DNA of 17,685 bases from Bacteroidales bacterium (lineage in GTDB: Bacteria; Bacteroidota; Bacteroidia; Bacteroidales; Muribaculaceae), in NCBI GenBank assembly GCA_004554255.1, contig SFNC01000033.1, positions 1 to 17,685 on the forward strand, written 5' to 3'. Shown here piece after piece: positions 8,419 through 16,351 of this stretch. The notes beneath the pieces were generated by a model that was not told where the DNA came from, did no database searches, and saw only the letters and a list, made by a program, of their open reading frames with translations. Position numbers and translations under genes: made by a program. How positions within the stretch are numbered: position 1 is the first letter of the stretch; each line of letters begins with the position of its first letter.

Positions 8419-8450
8419 CAAAGTTACAGCTTCTGTAATGTTTTTGCAAA
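8419..8450 (-). promoter_or_regulatory. Predicted nrdDG promoter (TTTG-N20-TAACTTTG)
   Basis: On the minus strand the -33 box TTTG (8450-8447) and -7 box TAACTTTG (8426-8419) match the Bacteroidetes consensus, with a 20-base spacer. The inferred transcript starts near 8413, giving a leader of roughly 40-45 bases before the nrdD ATG. This is one of the two best promoters in the window. Confidence 0.65.
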
Positions 8451-8485
8451 TTATTCGGGTAAAAGTTATTGACAAAGTTTTCTGT

Positions 8486-8563
8486 TTTGGGAAACTTTTG
8501 TGATTGGCAAAATTTACAAACAGCTGATATTTAGGTATGTAGTATTCGGATTTGGGAAACTTT
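8486..8563. repeat. Two 13-bp direct repeats upstream of the nrdD promoter
   Basis: TTTGGGAAACTTT occurs exactly at 8486-8498 and 8551-8563, 65 bases apart (about six helical turns). A related inverted arm CAAAGTTTTC lies at 8473-8482, facing GAAACTTTTG at 8491-8500 (8 of 10 matching). The copies lie 35 and 100 bases upstream of the nrdD -33 box. Regulator sites are possible; no known regulator motif was matched. Confidence 0.5.
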
Positions 8564-8583
8564 GGGTGTGATACGATAAAAAT

Positions 8584-8613
8584 AAAACGCCCCGAAGTGT
8601 TTCGGAGCGTTTT
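8584..8613 (-). terminator. Intrinsic terminator of the carboxyltransferase gene
   Basis: The arms AAAACGCCCCGAA (8584-8596) and TTCGGAGCGTTTT (8601-8613) form a 13-bp stem with one mismatch and a GTGT loop. On the minus strand a T-rich tract (TTTTATTTTTA) follows. It lies about 40 bases after the stop of the biotin-dependent carboxyltransferase. A T-rich stretch on the plus side could also allow plus-strand function. Confidence 0.85.
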
Positions 8614-8652
8614 ATTTTCGGGCAAACAGCCCTTGGGGCTTTGTGCCGTAAA

Positions 8653-10536
8653 TTATTCGTATTCGAGCACTACAGCGTCAGCGGCAACGGGCTCGCCGGG
8701 AGCGGCGAAAATGCGTTTGATAACGCCATCGCGGTCGGCTTCGATTTCGTTCTCCATCTTCATTGCCTCGAAGACGATCACGGTCTGGCCTTTCTTGACA
8801 GCATCGCCGGGTTTAACCTTCAGCTCGAGGATGACACCGGGCATGGGAGCGGCGATGGTGTGGCCGGTAACGGGGGCGTTGTCGGCGGCAGCGGCAGCTT
8901 CCTGTTTCGGAGCCTCGGCGGGAGCGGCGGCGGCAGCTTCCTCGGCACGGCGTTTGCGCAGGAATCCGTTGGCAACGTTGGGCAGGAGCTCAAGCAGCAG
9001 TTCCTCCTCGCGGTTTGCGGCGAGTTTGGCGCCACCCAGTTCGGGCAGGGTGGGGTTCTCGGGACGCTTATAAGTAGATGTGTCGTAGGGATGCTCTGTT
9101 GCGTCGCCGGTGATTTTCTCGCGGAAAGCGGGGTCAACGGGAACGGGAGTGTGTCCGTATTCGCCCTTGACGAGGGAGATGAACTGGTTAGATTTAGTGG
9201 TGTAGTCGGGCTTGCCGGCGCGGCGGTCGATAGCAACCATAACGGCCTGCGAGCCAACGATCTGGCTGGTGGGAGTAACCAGGGGTACCAGACCGGCGTC
9301 GCGGCGAACCATGGGAATCAGGCGCATAGCGTCGTCCAGAAGGTCGCTGGCATTGAGGGTCTTAAGCTGTGCGACCATGTTGGAGTACATTCCGCCGGGA
9401 ACCTCGGCTTCTTTGACGAGCTCGTTGGGTTTGGGGAATCCGAAGTACTGTTCGATAGCGTGGCAGTGTTCCAGCAGAGCGTCGAAGTCGTTGGCCTTTG
9501 CGGCAGCGACAGCAGCGTCGAGATGAGCCTCCACCTCAGCGGGCAGAGTGTCCTTGAGGGGATCGAAGGCGCGGGGGAATTTGTCCTTGTTGAGGTCGTA
9601 AGCGGCGAGGCTTTCGCGGGCGGCGCGCAGGTGAGTGCGGATTTCGCCGACGGCTTCCATATTTGCTTCAATTTCAACGCCTAACTTCTGGCAGAACAGG
9701 TAAACGAGTTCGATTGCGGGAGCAGCAGAGCCGCCGCCGAACCACCAGATGTTGGTGTCCAGGATGTCAACGCCGTTGATGATTGCCATTACTGACGAAG
9801 CCAGGCCGTAGCCGGGGGTGCAGTGGGTATGGAAGTCAACGGGAACCTTGACGTTGGCTTTGAGTTTGGCGATGATTGATGCGGCGCGGGCGGGAGTAAC
9901 CAGGCCGGCCATGTCCTTGAGGGTGATGATTTTAGCACCAAGGGCTTCCATAGCCTTGGCCTTCTCCACGAAGTACTCGTCGGTAAAGATTTTCTCGGGC
10001 TCTACTACCTGGGCTTTCTTCTTGCCGAAAAGTTTCTTGAAGAAACCGCCGGAGGGCTCTTCGGCAACAGCTACCGGTTTGGGGTCGACTGTATAGCAGA
10101 CAGCGCCGTCGGCGATGCCGCCCAGTTCGTTGATGAGGCGGATAGACTCCTTGACATTGTCAATGTCGTTGAGGGCATCAAAGATGCGCATAACATTGAG
10201 GCCGTTTTTGATAGCCTCTTTATAGAAGCCTTCCAGCACATAGTCGGGGTAGGGTACATATCCGAAAAGGTTGCGTCCGCGCGAGAGGGCCGAGAGCAGC
10301 GATTTGCCTTTCATGGCCTTGGAGACGGTACGCAGACGGTTCCAGGGGCTTTCGTCCAGGTAGCGCATCACCGAATCGGGTACGGCGCCACCCCAAACTT
10401 CCATGATGTAGAAACCTGCGTTCTCGTAGTAAGGCAGCAGTTTGTCAATTTCCTGTTGGCTCAGACGGGTAGCGAAAAGGGATTGCTGTCCGTCACGCAG
10501 AGTAAGATCTCTGATTTTTAGCTTGCGCTTTTCCAT
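8653..10536 (-). CDS. oadA: Biotin-containing carboxyltransferase (oxaloacetate decarboxylase alpha / pyruvate carboxylase subunit B)
   Basis: A 627-residue three-part enzyme. The N-terminal carboxyltransferase barrel begins with RDLTLRDGQQS (9-19), where D15 is a metal ligand; K207 in TLKDMAG is the expected carbamylated lysine, and H236 and H238 in DFHTHCTPGYG complete the metal site. A conserved PYC/OADA domain follows (about 300-470). After an Ala/Pro/Glu linker (about 538-566), a C-terminal biotinyl domain carries biotin on K593 in EAMKMEN. The enzyme moves CO2 between oxaloacetate or pyruvate and biotin. Neither the membrane pump subunits (OadB, OadG) nor a biotin carboxylase is adjacent, so oadA and pycB cannot be separated here; the symbol marks the family. 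Residues 155-183 form an insert containing FFKKLFGKKK between two conserved blocks. The gene appears monocistronic, with its own promoter-like site and a terminator. Confidence 0.93.
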   Translation of the reverse strand: MEKRKLKIRDLTLRDGQQSLFATRLSQQEIDKLLPYYENAGFYIMEVWGGAVPDSVMRYLDESPWNRLRTVSKAMKGKSLLSALSRGRNLFGYVPYPDYVLEGFYKEAIKNGLNVMRIFDALNDIDNVKESIRLINELGGIADGAVCYTVDPKPVAVAEEPSGGFFKKLFGKKKAQVVEPEKIFTDEYFVEKAKAMEALGAKIITLKDMAGLVTPARAASIIAKLKANVKVPVDFHTHCTPGYGLASSVMAIINGVDILDTNIWWFGGGSAAPAIELVYLFCQKLGVEIEANMEAVGEIRTHLRAARESLAAYDLNKDKFPRAFDPLKDTLPAEVEAHLDAAVAAAKANDFDALLEHCHAIEQYFGFPKPNELVKEAEVPGGMYSNMVAQLKTLNASDLLDDAMRLIPMVRRDAGLVPLVTPTSQIVGSQAVMVAIDRRAGKPDYTTKSNQFISLVKGEYGHTPVPVDPAFREKITGDATEHPYDTSTYKRPENPTLPELGGAKLAANREEELLLELLPNVANGFLRKRRAEEAAAAAPAEAPKQEAAAAADNAPVTGHTIAAPMPGVILELKVKPGDAVKKGQTVIVFEAMKMENEIEADRDGVIKRIFAAPGEPVAADAVVLEYE

Positions 10537-10614
10537 GTCAGTATTTTTGGTGTATAAGGTGAAAATAATTGTTCAGTATTTAAGGGTTTTGACATCGGCT
10601 TGCGGTATCAACCA

Positions 10615-10622
10615 CAAAGTTA
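10615..10622 (-). promoter_or_regulatory. Putative -7 box for the oadA-type gene
   Basis: TAACTTTG on the minus strand (10622-10615) is identical to the nrdD -7 box and lies about 80 bases before the ATG. The -33 region holds only TTTC, 21 bases upstream, so the call rests mainly on the -7 match. Confidence 0.45.
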
Positions 10623-10678
10623 TTGTATTTTTTTTGAATTAGAGAAATAATTCCGTAATTTTTTTGAAAAAAAATTGC

Positions 10679-10686
10679 TATTTTTG
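10679..10686 (+). promoter_or_regulatory. Putative -7 box for the CpsB-type phosphatase unit
   Basis: TATTTTTG fits TAnnTTTG. The predicted start site would be near 10692, giving a leader of about 20 bases to the ATG at 10711. No -33 TTTG lies at 19-21 bases; the nearest TTTG (10663-10666) is only 12 bases upstream. This site argues against any translation start before about 10690. Confidence 0.45.
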
Positions 10687-10710
10687 CATTGTAATTACAC
10701 AATAACATAT

Positions 10711-11442
10711 ATGTTCAGCTTCTTTAATAAGCCTAAAGAGCCGATAAAGCTTTGGTTTTCAACAGATATACATGCACATGTGCTGCCCGGGATAGACGAT
10801 GGTTCGCCTGATGTGCAGACATCGCTGCAGCTTTTGGAAGGTTTGCGCGAGTGTGGCATCACAAAAGTGATAGCCAGCCCGCACATCACCGAGAATACAT
10901 TCGAGAATACGCCGGAGACCATTGCGGCGGCGCAGGCCACTCTTGACGAGGCCATGCGCGAGGTCGGCATGACCGGGATAACGGTGAGCCACCATGCGGA
11001 GAACCGCATAGACTCATTGTTCGTACGTAACTTAAAGGCCGGGAAACTGCTGACCATGCCACAGAATTATCTGCTTATAGAAAACTCCTTTGTGCAGGAA
11101 CCGTGGGGCCTGGATCAGCTGATATACGACCTTCAGCTGCAGTCGTTCCTGCCCATAATGGCGCACCCCGAGCGCTTCCCGTACTACACTATGGACAGGC
11201 TGAAGGACCTGCACCGTAAGGCGGATTTCCAGGTGAACCTGCTGAGCCTGGCCGGCTTCTACGGCAAGAAAATCCGCAAGCGCGTGGAGGAGATGATGGA
11301 GGCACGGCTGATAGACTTTATCGGCACCGACACGCACAATATGGCGCATGTGGAGGCGATAAAGCAATACCTTTGCAGTAAGAATGCGATAAAGGACCGC
11401 GACATGCTGGCGTCGCGAATTAAAAACCGAATTTTCGACTAA
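10711..11442 (+). CDS. CpsB/YwqE-type PHP-domain tyrosine-protein phosphatase
   Basis: A 243-residue metal-dependent phosphatase of the PHP superfamily; relatives (CpsB, YwqE, Wzb-unrelated) dephosphorylate the tyrosine tails of polysaccharide-export kinases in the cytoplasm. Metal-binding residues are all visible: H21 and H23 in TDIHAHVLPGIDDGS, H58 in ASPHI, E97 in HHAEN, E124 in LLIENSF, H152 in MAHPERFPYY, and D207 and H209 in IGTDTHN. I chose ATG 10711 over an in-frame TTG at 10675 because the -7 promoter box lies between them and because relatives begin with a similar FFxK segment. It opens the five-gene run and is followed after 11 bases by the TPR gene. No tyrosine kinase or capsule gene is adjacent, so its substrate here is unknown. 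Confidence 0.9.
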   Translation: MFSFFNKPKEPIKLWFSTDIHAHVLPGIDDGSPDVQTSLQLLEGLRECGITKVIASPHITENTFENTPETIAAAQATLDEAMREVGMTGITVSHHAENRIDSLFVRNLKAGKLLTMPQNYLLIENSFVQEPWGLDQLIYDLQLQSFLPIMAHPERFPYYTMDRLKDLHRKADFQVNLLSLAGFYGKKIRKRVEEMMEARLIDFIGTDTHNMAHVEAIKQYLCSKNAIKDRDMLASRIKNRIFD

Positions 11443-11453
11443 CACTCTTTCCT

Positions 11454-14435
11454 ATGAAGAAACGAAATATATTTACACTGATGGCCGCGGCTGCGGCGTT
11501 GATGGCCGAAGGCCAGATAAACACGCCGGCGCCGGAGGGCTTCTACAGCCGTGGCATATCTATGTATAATGATGCCAACTATATTGGCGCGCTGCAGCAG
11601 CTGCGCCGTGCCGCCGCCGAGCGCCCGCTCAGTGTGGCAGAAAGAGAGAACCTGGAATATTATGAGGCTGTCTCGGCCTTCAATTTGGGGCAGGAGAATG
11701 CTCGCGCGCTGTTCGGGCAATGGCTGGAGAACTGGCCGGCATCGCCGCGTCGCGCCGATGTGATGATGTATATCGCCGACTGCGAGTTTACCAAGAATTA
11801 CGCAAAGGCTCTGAAACTCTATAATGCCGTTGACCCGGATGCGCTGACATCGCAGGACCGCCGCGACGACCTTACCTATCGTCGGGCATACTGCATGTTG
11901 CGCCTGGCCGACCACGACGGCGCACTGCCGCTGCTGGCATCGCTTGCCGATTGTCCGCGATACCGCAATGCGGCGCTCTTCTATCAGGGCTATATCGCTT
12001 ATGCAAAGGCCGATTACAGCAAGGCCAAGGAGATTTTCGCACGTGTGGATACAAATTCGCAGCCGGGATGTATGGCCGACTATTATCTCAGTCAGATATA
12101 TTTCCTGGATGGAGATTTTTCCCGCGCGTTGTCAACGGCCCGCAATCTGCTCCGGCGCAAGGATGTGGACAAGGCATTCACCGCGGAGACCAACCGCATC
12201 GCCGGCGAGAGCCTATATCAGCTTGGCGAGTCGGACCGGGCGATACCCTATCTCAAGGCATACGTTGGTGCTGTGGACAATCCCTTGTCGTCAACGCTTT
12301 ACATCCTCGGCCTCAGCTATTATGACAATGCCGAATACGACCGCGCCGTGGCAACATTGCGTCCGGTTACGGAGGATGCCGGCGCCATGGGCCAGAACGC
12401 ATACCTGTATATCGGACAGGCGCTGCTGAAAACCGGCGATACCGACGGCGCGATAATGGCTTTTGACCGTGCGTCGCGCATGACCTACGACAATGAAGCG
12501 GCCGAGACGGCATTCTACAATTATGCCGTGGCAAAATACGCCGGCGGCACGGTTCCTTTCGGGTCATCGGTGCAGGTCTTCGAGGACTTCCTCACCCGCT
12601 TCCCCTCCGGAAAACATTCCGAGGAAGTGCGTCGCTACATCATAAACGGTTATCTTACCGACAATAATTACGAGGCGGCCCTCAATGCCATAAACCGCAC
12701 AAAAAATCCGTCCGCGCAGGTGCTTGCCGCCAAGCAGCGGGTGCTGTACACGCTGGGCGTACGCGACCTTAAGTCCGACAATGTCCCCGGCGCAATACAA
12801 TACCTGCAACAGGCACGGGCCCTGGCCGGTCATAATGCTGACTATGCCCGCGAAACGCGCCTTGCTCTCGGCGAGGCCCTTTATCGTGCGGGTGACTATG
12901 GCGCCGCCGCCACGGAACTCAACGCGTTCCTGAAAAACAGCCGCGGGGCTTCGCGCGAAAATATCGCGACAGGTCATTTTGACCTCGGATATACCTATAT
13001 GCAGCAGCAGAAGTACTCCGAGGCCGCCGCGCAGTTCGACAAAGCACTCGGTTACCGCTCGACTCTGTCTCCCGAGATTGTGGCCGATTCATATAACCGT
13101 CTCGGCGACTGCCATTACTATCAGAAGGAATGGGATATGGCCGCCGACGCATACGATGACGCATACAAGACACAGCCGGCGTCCGGTGACTATGCATTGT
13201 TCCAAAAGGCAATGATGCAGGGCTATGCCGGAAATTTCGCCGCAAAACTGGCAGGGATGCGCCGGCTTGTCAAGGACTTCCCCACATCCTCCATGTTGCC
13301 CGACGCCATGCTGGAGATGACGGAGGCGCAACTGCGCACCGGCGATAACAATGCCGCTATCGCCACCTGGAAAGAACTGATAGAGAAGTACCCCAACACT
13401 GCGCAGGGCAGACAGGCTTATCTGCAGATGGCACTGACGCTTGGCTCTATCGGACGTGCCGAGGACGCCGAGAAAATCTATCGCGAGATTATCACCAAAT
13501 TCCCCACAAGCGACGAGGCCGCCCAGGCCGCCGAGATTCTGAAACGCGAGGCTGCGGATGCCGGAACTCTTGACCAGTATATCGCATTTATAAATACTGT
13601 GGACAATGCTCCCAAAATCGACGCTACCGAGGCCGACAGGCTGGCCTTCAATGCCGCGCGCGAGCGCGCCGAAAGCAAGGGCGATTTCTCGCGCCTTAAG
13701 GATTATGTATCGCGGTACAGCGATGGCAAATATACGGCGCGGGCTTACGCCATGCTGCTGGAGAACGCTGTTGAGAGCAAGGACGCTGACGCATCGCTGT
13801 ATGCCGATGTGATAATCAGACGTTGGCCGGACAGCAACGCTGCCGAAACAGCTTATGCGGTTGTCGCCAGGGATTGCGAGTCGCAGAAAAAGAACGAGGA
13901 TGCCCTCATGGCATGGTCCGAGCTGGCACGACGCGCTTCTACGGCTACGGTGGCCAACGACGCCCGAATGGGTGTGATACGCATGGCGCGCGAGCTGGAG
14001 AAGGCCGATGTCCTGGAGAAGGCGGCGAATGCCGTTATGGCATCATCGGCGGCCGGTGTGGGACAGAAGAATGAGGCGACGTTCTCGCTCGGTCTGGCTT
14101 ACTCCCTGAAAGGAAACGAGGCCGAGGCGATAAAGACGTGGGAGGCTATCGCCGACAATACTTCGGATGTTTTCGGCGCTCAGGCGGCTGTGTGCCGTGC
14201 CGAGGCCTTGCTCAAGTCCGGAGATGTTGCCGGTGCGAATCGCGCCGCAACGGACTTTACTCAGAGCGACACTCCGCACTCTTACTGGCTGGCACGCGGC
14301 TTTATTGTACTCGCCGATGCGTTGCGCGCGCAGGGTAAGAAGTACGACGCGGACGAGTATCTACGTGCCGTGCGCGAGAATTATCCCGGTAAGGAAGCCG
14401 ATATTTTCCGTATGATTGACGAACGTCTCAAATAG
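11454..14435 (+). CDS. Exported tetratricopeptide-repeat protein
   Basis: A 993-residue protein built almost wholly of TPR-like helical pairs. The N-terminal signal MKKRNIFTLMAAAAALMAEG is probably cleaved before Q21, with no lipobox cysteine, so it should be soluble in the periplasm or peripherally bound. Good TPR units include FDLGYTYMQQQKYSEAAAQF (about residues 509-528) and repeated blocks around 545-700 with the YPNT/FPTS turn that is common in YbgF/BamD-like TPRs (KDFPTSS, EKYPNTAQ, TKFPTSDE). Repeats run to near the C-terminus. The gene starts 11 bases after the phosphatase and is followed by an outer-membrane barrel gene, from which a 114-base gap separates it. The pairing suggests a periplasmic scaffold working with the barrel; this is inference. 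Specific function is not known. Confidence 0.9.
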   Translation: MKKRNIFTLMAAAAALMAEGQINTPAPEGFYSRGISMYNDANYIGALQQLRRAAAERPLSVAERENLEYYEAVSAFNLGQENARALFGQWLENWPASPRRADVMMYIADCEFTKNYAKALKLYNAVDPDALTSQDRRDDLTYRRAYCMLRLADHDGALPLLASLADCPRYRNAALFYQGYIAYAKADYSKAKEIFARVDTNSQPGCMADYYLSQIYFLDGDFSRALSTARNLLRRKDVDKAFTAETNRIAGESLYQLGESDRAIPYLKAYVGAVDNPLSSTLYILGLSYYDNAEYDRAVATLRPVTEDAGAMGQNAYLYIGQALLKTGDTDGAIMAFDRASRMTYDNEAAETAFYNYAVAKYAGGTVPFGSSVQVFEDFLTRFPSGKHSEEVRRYIINGYLTDNNYEAALNAINRTKNPSAQVLAAKQRVLYTLGVRDLKSDNVPGAIQYLQQARALAGHNADYARETRLALGEALYRAGDYGAAATELNAFLKNSRGASRENIATGHFDLGYTYMQQQKYSEAAAQFDKALGYRSTLSPEIVADSYNRLGDCHYYQKEWDMAADAYDDAYKTQPASGDYALFQKAMMQGYAGNFAAKLAGMRRLVKDFPTSSMLPDAMLEMTEAQLRTGDNNAAIATWKELIEKYPNTAQGRQAYLQMALTLGSIGRAEDAEKIYREIITKFPTSDEAAQAAEILKREAADAGTLDQYIAFINTVDNAPKIDATEADRLAFNAARERAESKGDFSRLKDYVSRYSDGKYTARAYAMLLENAVESKDADASLYADVIIRRWPDSNAAETAYAVVARDCESQKKNEDALMAWSELARRASTATVANDARMGVIRMARELEKADVLEKAANAVMASSAAGVGQKNEATFSLGLAYSLKGNEAEAIKTWEAIADNTSDVFGAQAAVCRAEALLKSGDVAGANRAATDFTQSDTPHSYWLARGFIVLADALRAQGKKYDADEYLRAVRENYPGKEADIFRMIDERLK

Positions 14436-14437
14436 TA

Positions 14438-14526
14438 GGCTGTTTAAAAATAGATTTTAAGCTATAACAACCCCTGTTTAGCCTTTAATCAACAGCTCTC
14501 AATAATCAGAATTTTTAAACAGACCC
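14438..14526. mobile_element. Possible MITE-like element with 12-bp inverted repeats
   Basis: CTGTTTAAAAAT (14440-14451) and ATTTTTAAACAG (14511-14522) are perfect inverted repeats. The outer bases continue as GG and ACCC, and each end is bordered by TA (14436-14437 and 14527-14528), giving an 89-base unit. No transposase is inside. The features fit a small non-autonomous element with a TA target duplication, but a single copy cannot prove this, and a large AT-rich mRNA stem-loop between the two genes is the alternative. Confidence 0.45.
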
Positions 14527-14549
14527 TAAAAACTACCATCCATTTCATT

Positions 14550-16331
14550 ATGAAAACCAAATATATATTTTCAGCTCTGCTGTGCTCGGCATCACTGTCC
14601 GCAACAGCCCAGCAGCTTACCAAGGAGGTTGTGATAGACCGCGAAGTGGAGCCGCAGATGCGCGAGGTTACCCGTCCCGATTTTTCGCCCAAGCTGTATT
14701 CCGCTCCCATAAAGACGCTGACACTGCGCCCGTTCGAGTACAACCGCAAAGGCGAGGTGCGCCGGCAGCTGTCGTTGCTGGACCCGGCCGCATACGCCGA
14801 TACCTTTGCCGTCTCCCCTTATCGCGGATACGCGCGGATAGGCTATCTGCCCACTTATAATCTCGGGGCCTCGGCAGGCTACCGGTTTATAAATTCGGCG
14901 GACATGCACCTGGGCGCTTGGCTGAATTATGCCGGACAGAGTTATAATGTGAATCCCGCCAATTTCCTGGACCCCACGGTCAGCGATGAGGACAAGGTAG
15001 CGCTGTCGCAGCATACTTTTGACCTGGGTGTGGACTTCGGGCATCATACCGCTTACGGCGATCTTACCGCCGACTCCCGCTTCACATACGCTTCCGTAGG
15101 CCAGCCGATGTACGAAAAGGATTTTACTCAGGATGCCTCGGGCTTTGCTGTAGACCTTGGATGGAAGGCTTCGACAAAGGCGTGCTGGCATATCGGCGTT
15201 TCGTTCGATACTTTCGGATTCGGGAAAAAGACTCCCGGAATTGATGAATACAAGCTGGTGGACGCTCGCGCGGCGTACACTCCCACTGCCGTGAGGGAAT
15301 ATGTCTATGGCGTGAATGCCGGGCTTGCCAAGGCCTGGGGAAAATCGGCTGTCGGCCTGGACCTGGACTTCAGATTCCAGCATCTCACATCGCTGAACTG
15401 CTTCGACAGTCGGTATCAGATGGTGGAAGGCGGACCTTCTTTCTATGAGACTGTGATAGATAATCTCGGCGATAAGAACTTCAACCTGCTGCGTTTCTCG
15501 CCGTATTATAAATATGTGGGCAAGTCATTTAACCTGCGCGCCGGGCTGAATGTGGACGTGCTCACGGGTTTTGAGTCCAAAACGAGAATCGCTCCCGATG
15601 TTTATGTGGCCTGGACCCCCTCGCAGCAGTTTGCCGTATGGGCCAAGGCCGATGCGCCCACACAGCTGACGCGCGTCCGCTCGCTGTACAATTACTCGCC
15701 ATACATGACATCGCAGTTTGCCGTGTCGCCCACATTAATTAATTATGATGTGCGCGCGGGTGTCACCGTTGGCACCTTCAGCAATATCGCCATACAGGCA
15801 TGGGTGGGATACAGTGATGCCGACTTCGCTCCCGTGATTGCCGCCACCGATAAGTTCAACTACTTTATGGGCCAGCAGAACGGCGCACTGGCGTACGGTG
15901 CCAATATCTCATGGTCATACCGGTCGTTGCTCAGCGTATACGCCACCGCGGAAGGCGCCGAGAACAAGGACAACAAGGTGTACTATCCCTGGACCGACAA
16001 AGCAAGATGGGACGTGAAAGCCGGATTGTCAGTGAACCCGATGGACAAGCTGTCGCTGGGCGTAGACTGGCACTTCAGGTCTGGAAGACACGGATACATG
16101 GTGGATTACACGGCAACGGTTGCCGGCACGGAAGCCTTCTCCCACATAGAGCCGTATCGCCGTGGCCTCGGGATTATTAATGACCTCGGGTTCAATGCCT
16201 CATACCGCCTGACGGATGCGTTTACAATCTTCGCCAACATAGAAAACCTGATGTGCCGCCGCTGGCAGACAGTGCCCGGAGTGGAAACCGCGCGTCTGCA
16301 TGGCCTGGTGGGCGTGGGATACAAATTCTAA
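14550..16331 (+). CDS. Outer-membrane beta-barrel protein, TonB-receptor-like but without a plug
   Basis: A 593-residue exported protein. The signal peptide ends ATA at residue 20, before Q21. A short N-terminal region with KEVVIDREVEPQMREVTRPD (about 25-44) precedes a long run of amphipathic strands rich in Tyr, Gly and Asn (for example AGYRFINSADMHLGAWLNY). The protein ends GLVGVGYKF, with the terminal Phe used by the BAM machinery. It is far shorter than a SusC-type transporter, and I see neither a TonB box nor a plug domain, so automatic names such as TonB-dependent receptor would mislead. It follows the exported TPR gene and precedes a nuclease gene by 20 bases. A role as the outer-membrane partner of the TPR protein is inferred from adjacency only. 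Confidence 0.85.
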   Translation: MKTKYIFSALLCSASLSATAQQLTKEVVIDREVEPQMREVTRPDFSPKLYSAPIKTLTLRPFEYNRKGEVRRQLSLLDPAAYADTFAVSPYRGYARIGYLPTYNLGASAGYRFINSADMHLGAWLNYAGQSYNVNPANFLDPTVSDEDKVALSQHTFDLGVDFGHHTAYGDLTADSRFTYASVGQPMYEKDFTQDASGFAVDLGWKASTKACWHIGVSFDTFGFGKKTPGIDEYKLVDARAAYTPTAVREYVYGVNAGLAKAWGKSAVGLDLDFRFQHLTSLNCFDSRYQMVEGGPSFYETVIDNLGDKNFNLLRFSPYYKYVGKSFNLRAGLNVDVLTGFESKTRIAPDVYVAWTPSQQFAVWAKADAPTQLTRVRSLYNYSPYMTSQFAVSPTLINYDVRAGVTVGTFSNIAIQAWVGYSDADFAPVIAATDKFNYFMGQQNGALAYGANISWSYRSLLSVYATAEGAENKDNKVYYPWTDKARWDVKAGLSVNPMDKLSLGVDWHFRSGRHGYMVDYTATVAGTEAFSHIEPYRRGLGIINDLGFNASYRLTDAFTIFANIENLMCRRWQTVPGVETARLHGLVGVGYKF

Positions 16332-16351
16332 AAGCCGGATTAGATAATAAA

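Noticed and set aside
8371..8580. NrdR box or Fnr/Crp-type palindrome upstream of nrdD
   Set aside because: No ACAC-N7-GTGT-like or TTGA-N6-TCAA palindrome was found. The repeats seen there are direct and of different sequence.
8395..8625. 76-codon open frame on the minus strand upstream of nrdD
   Set aside because: It runs through the carboxyltransferase terminator, both direct repeats and the nrdD promoter boxes. Composition looks like translated AT-rich spacer.
8641..9684. 347-codon open frame on the plus strand
   Set aside because: Antisense to the biotin-dependent carboxyltransferase, and spans that gene's stop. Low-complexity Gly/Ser/Ala translation without motifs.
10675..10710. Upstream TTG start for the phosphatase gene
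   Set aside because: The -7 promoter box (10679-10686) lies inside the extension, and homologous proteins start near the FFNKPKE segment given by ATG 10711.
14592..15383. 263-codon open frame on the minus strand
   Set aside because: Antisense to the outer-membrane barrel gene, no family motif, no promoter or upstream partner.
16253..16351. Upstream ATG start for the exonuclease gene
   Set aside because: It would place about 80 bases inside the barrel gene and add a segment unlike the family. ATG 16352 leaves a normal 20-base gap.
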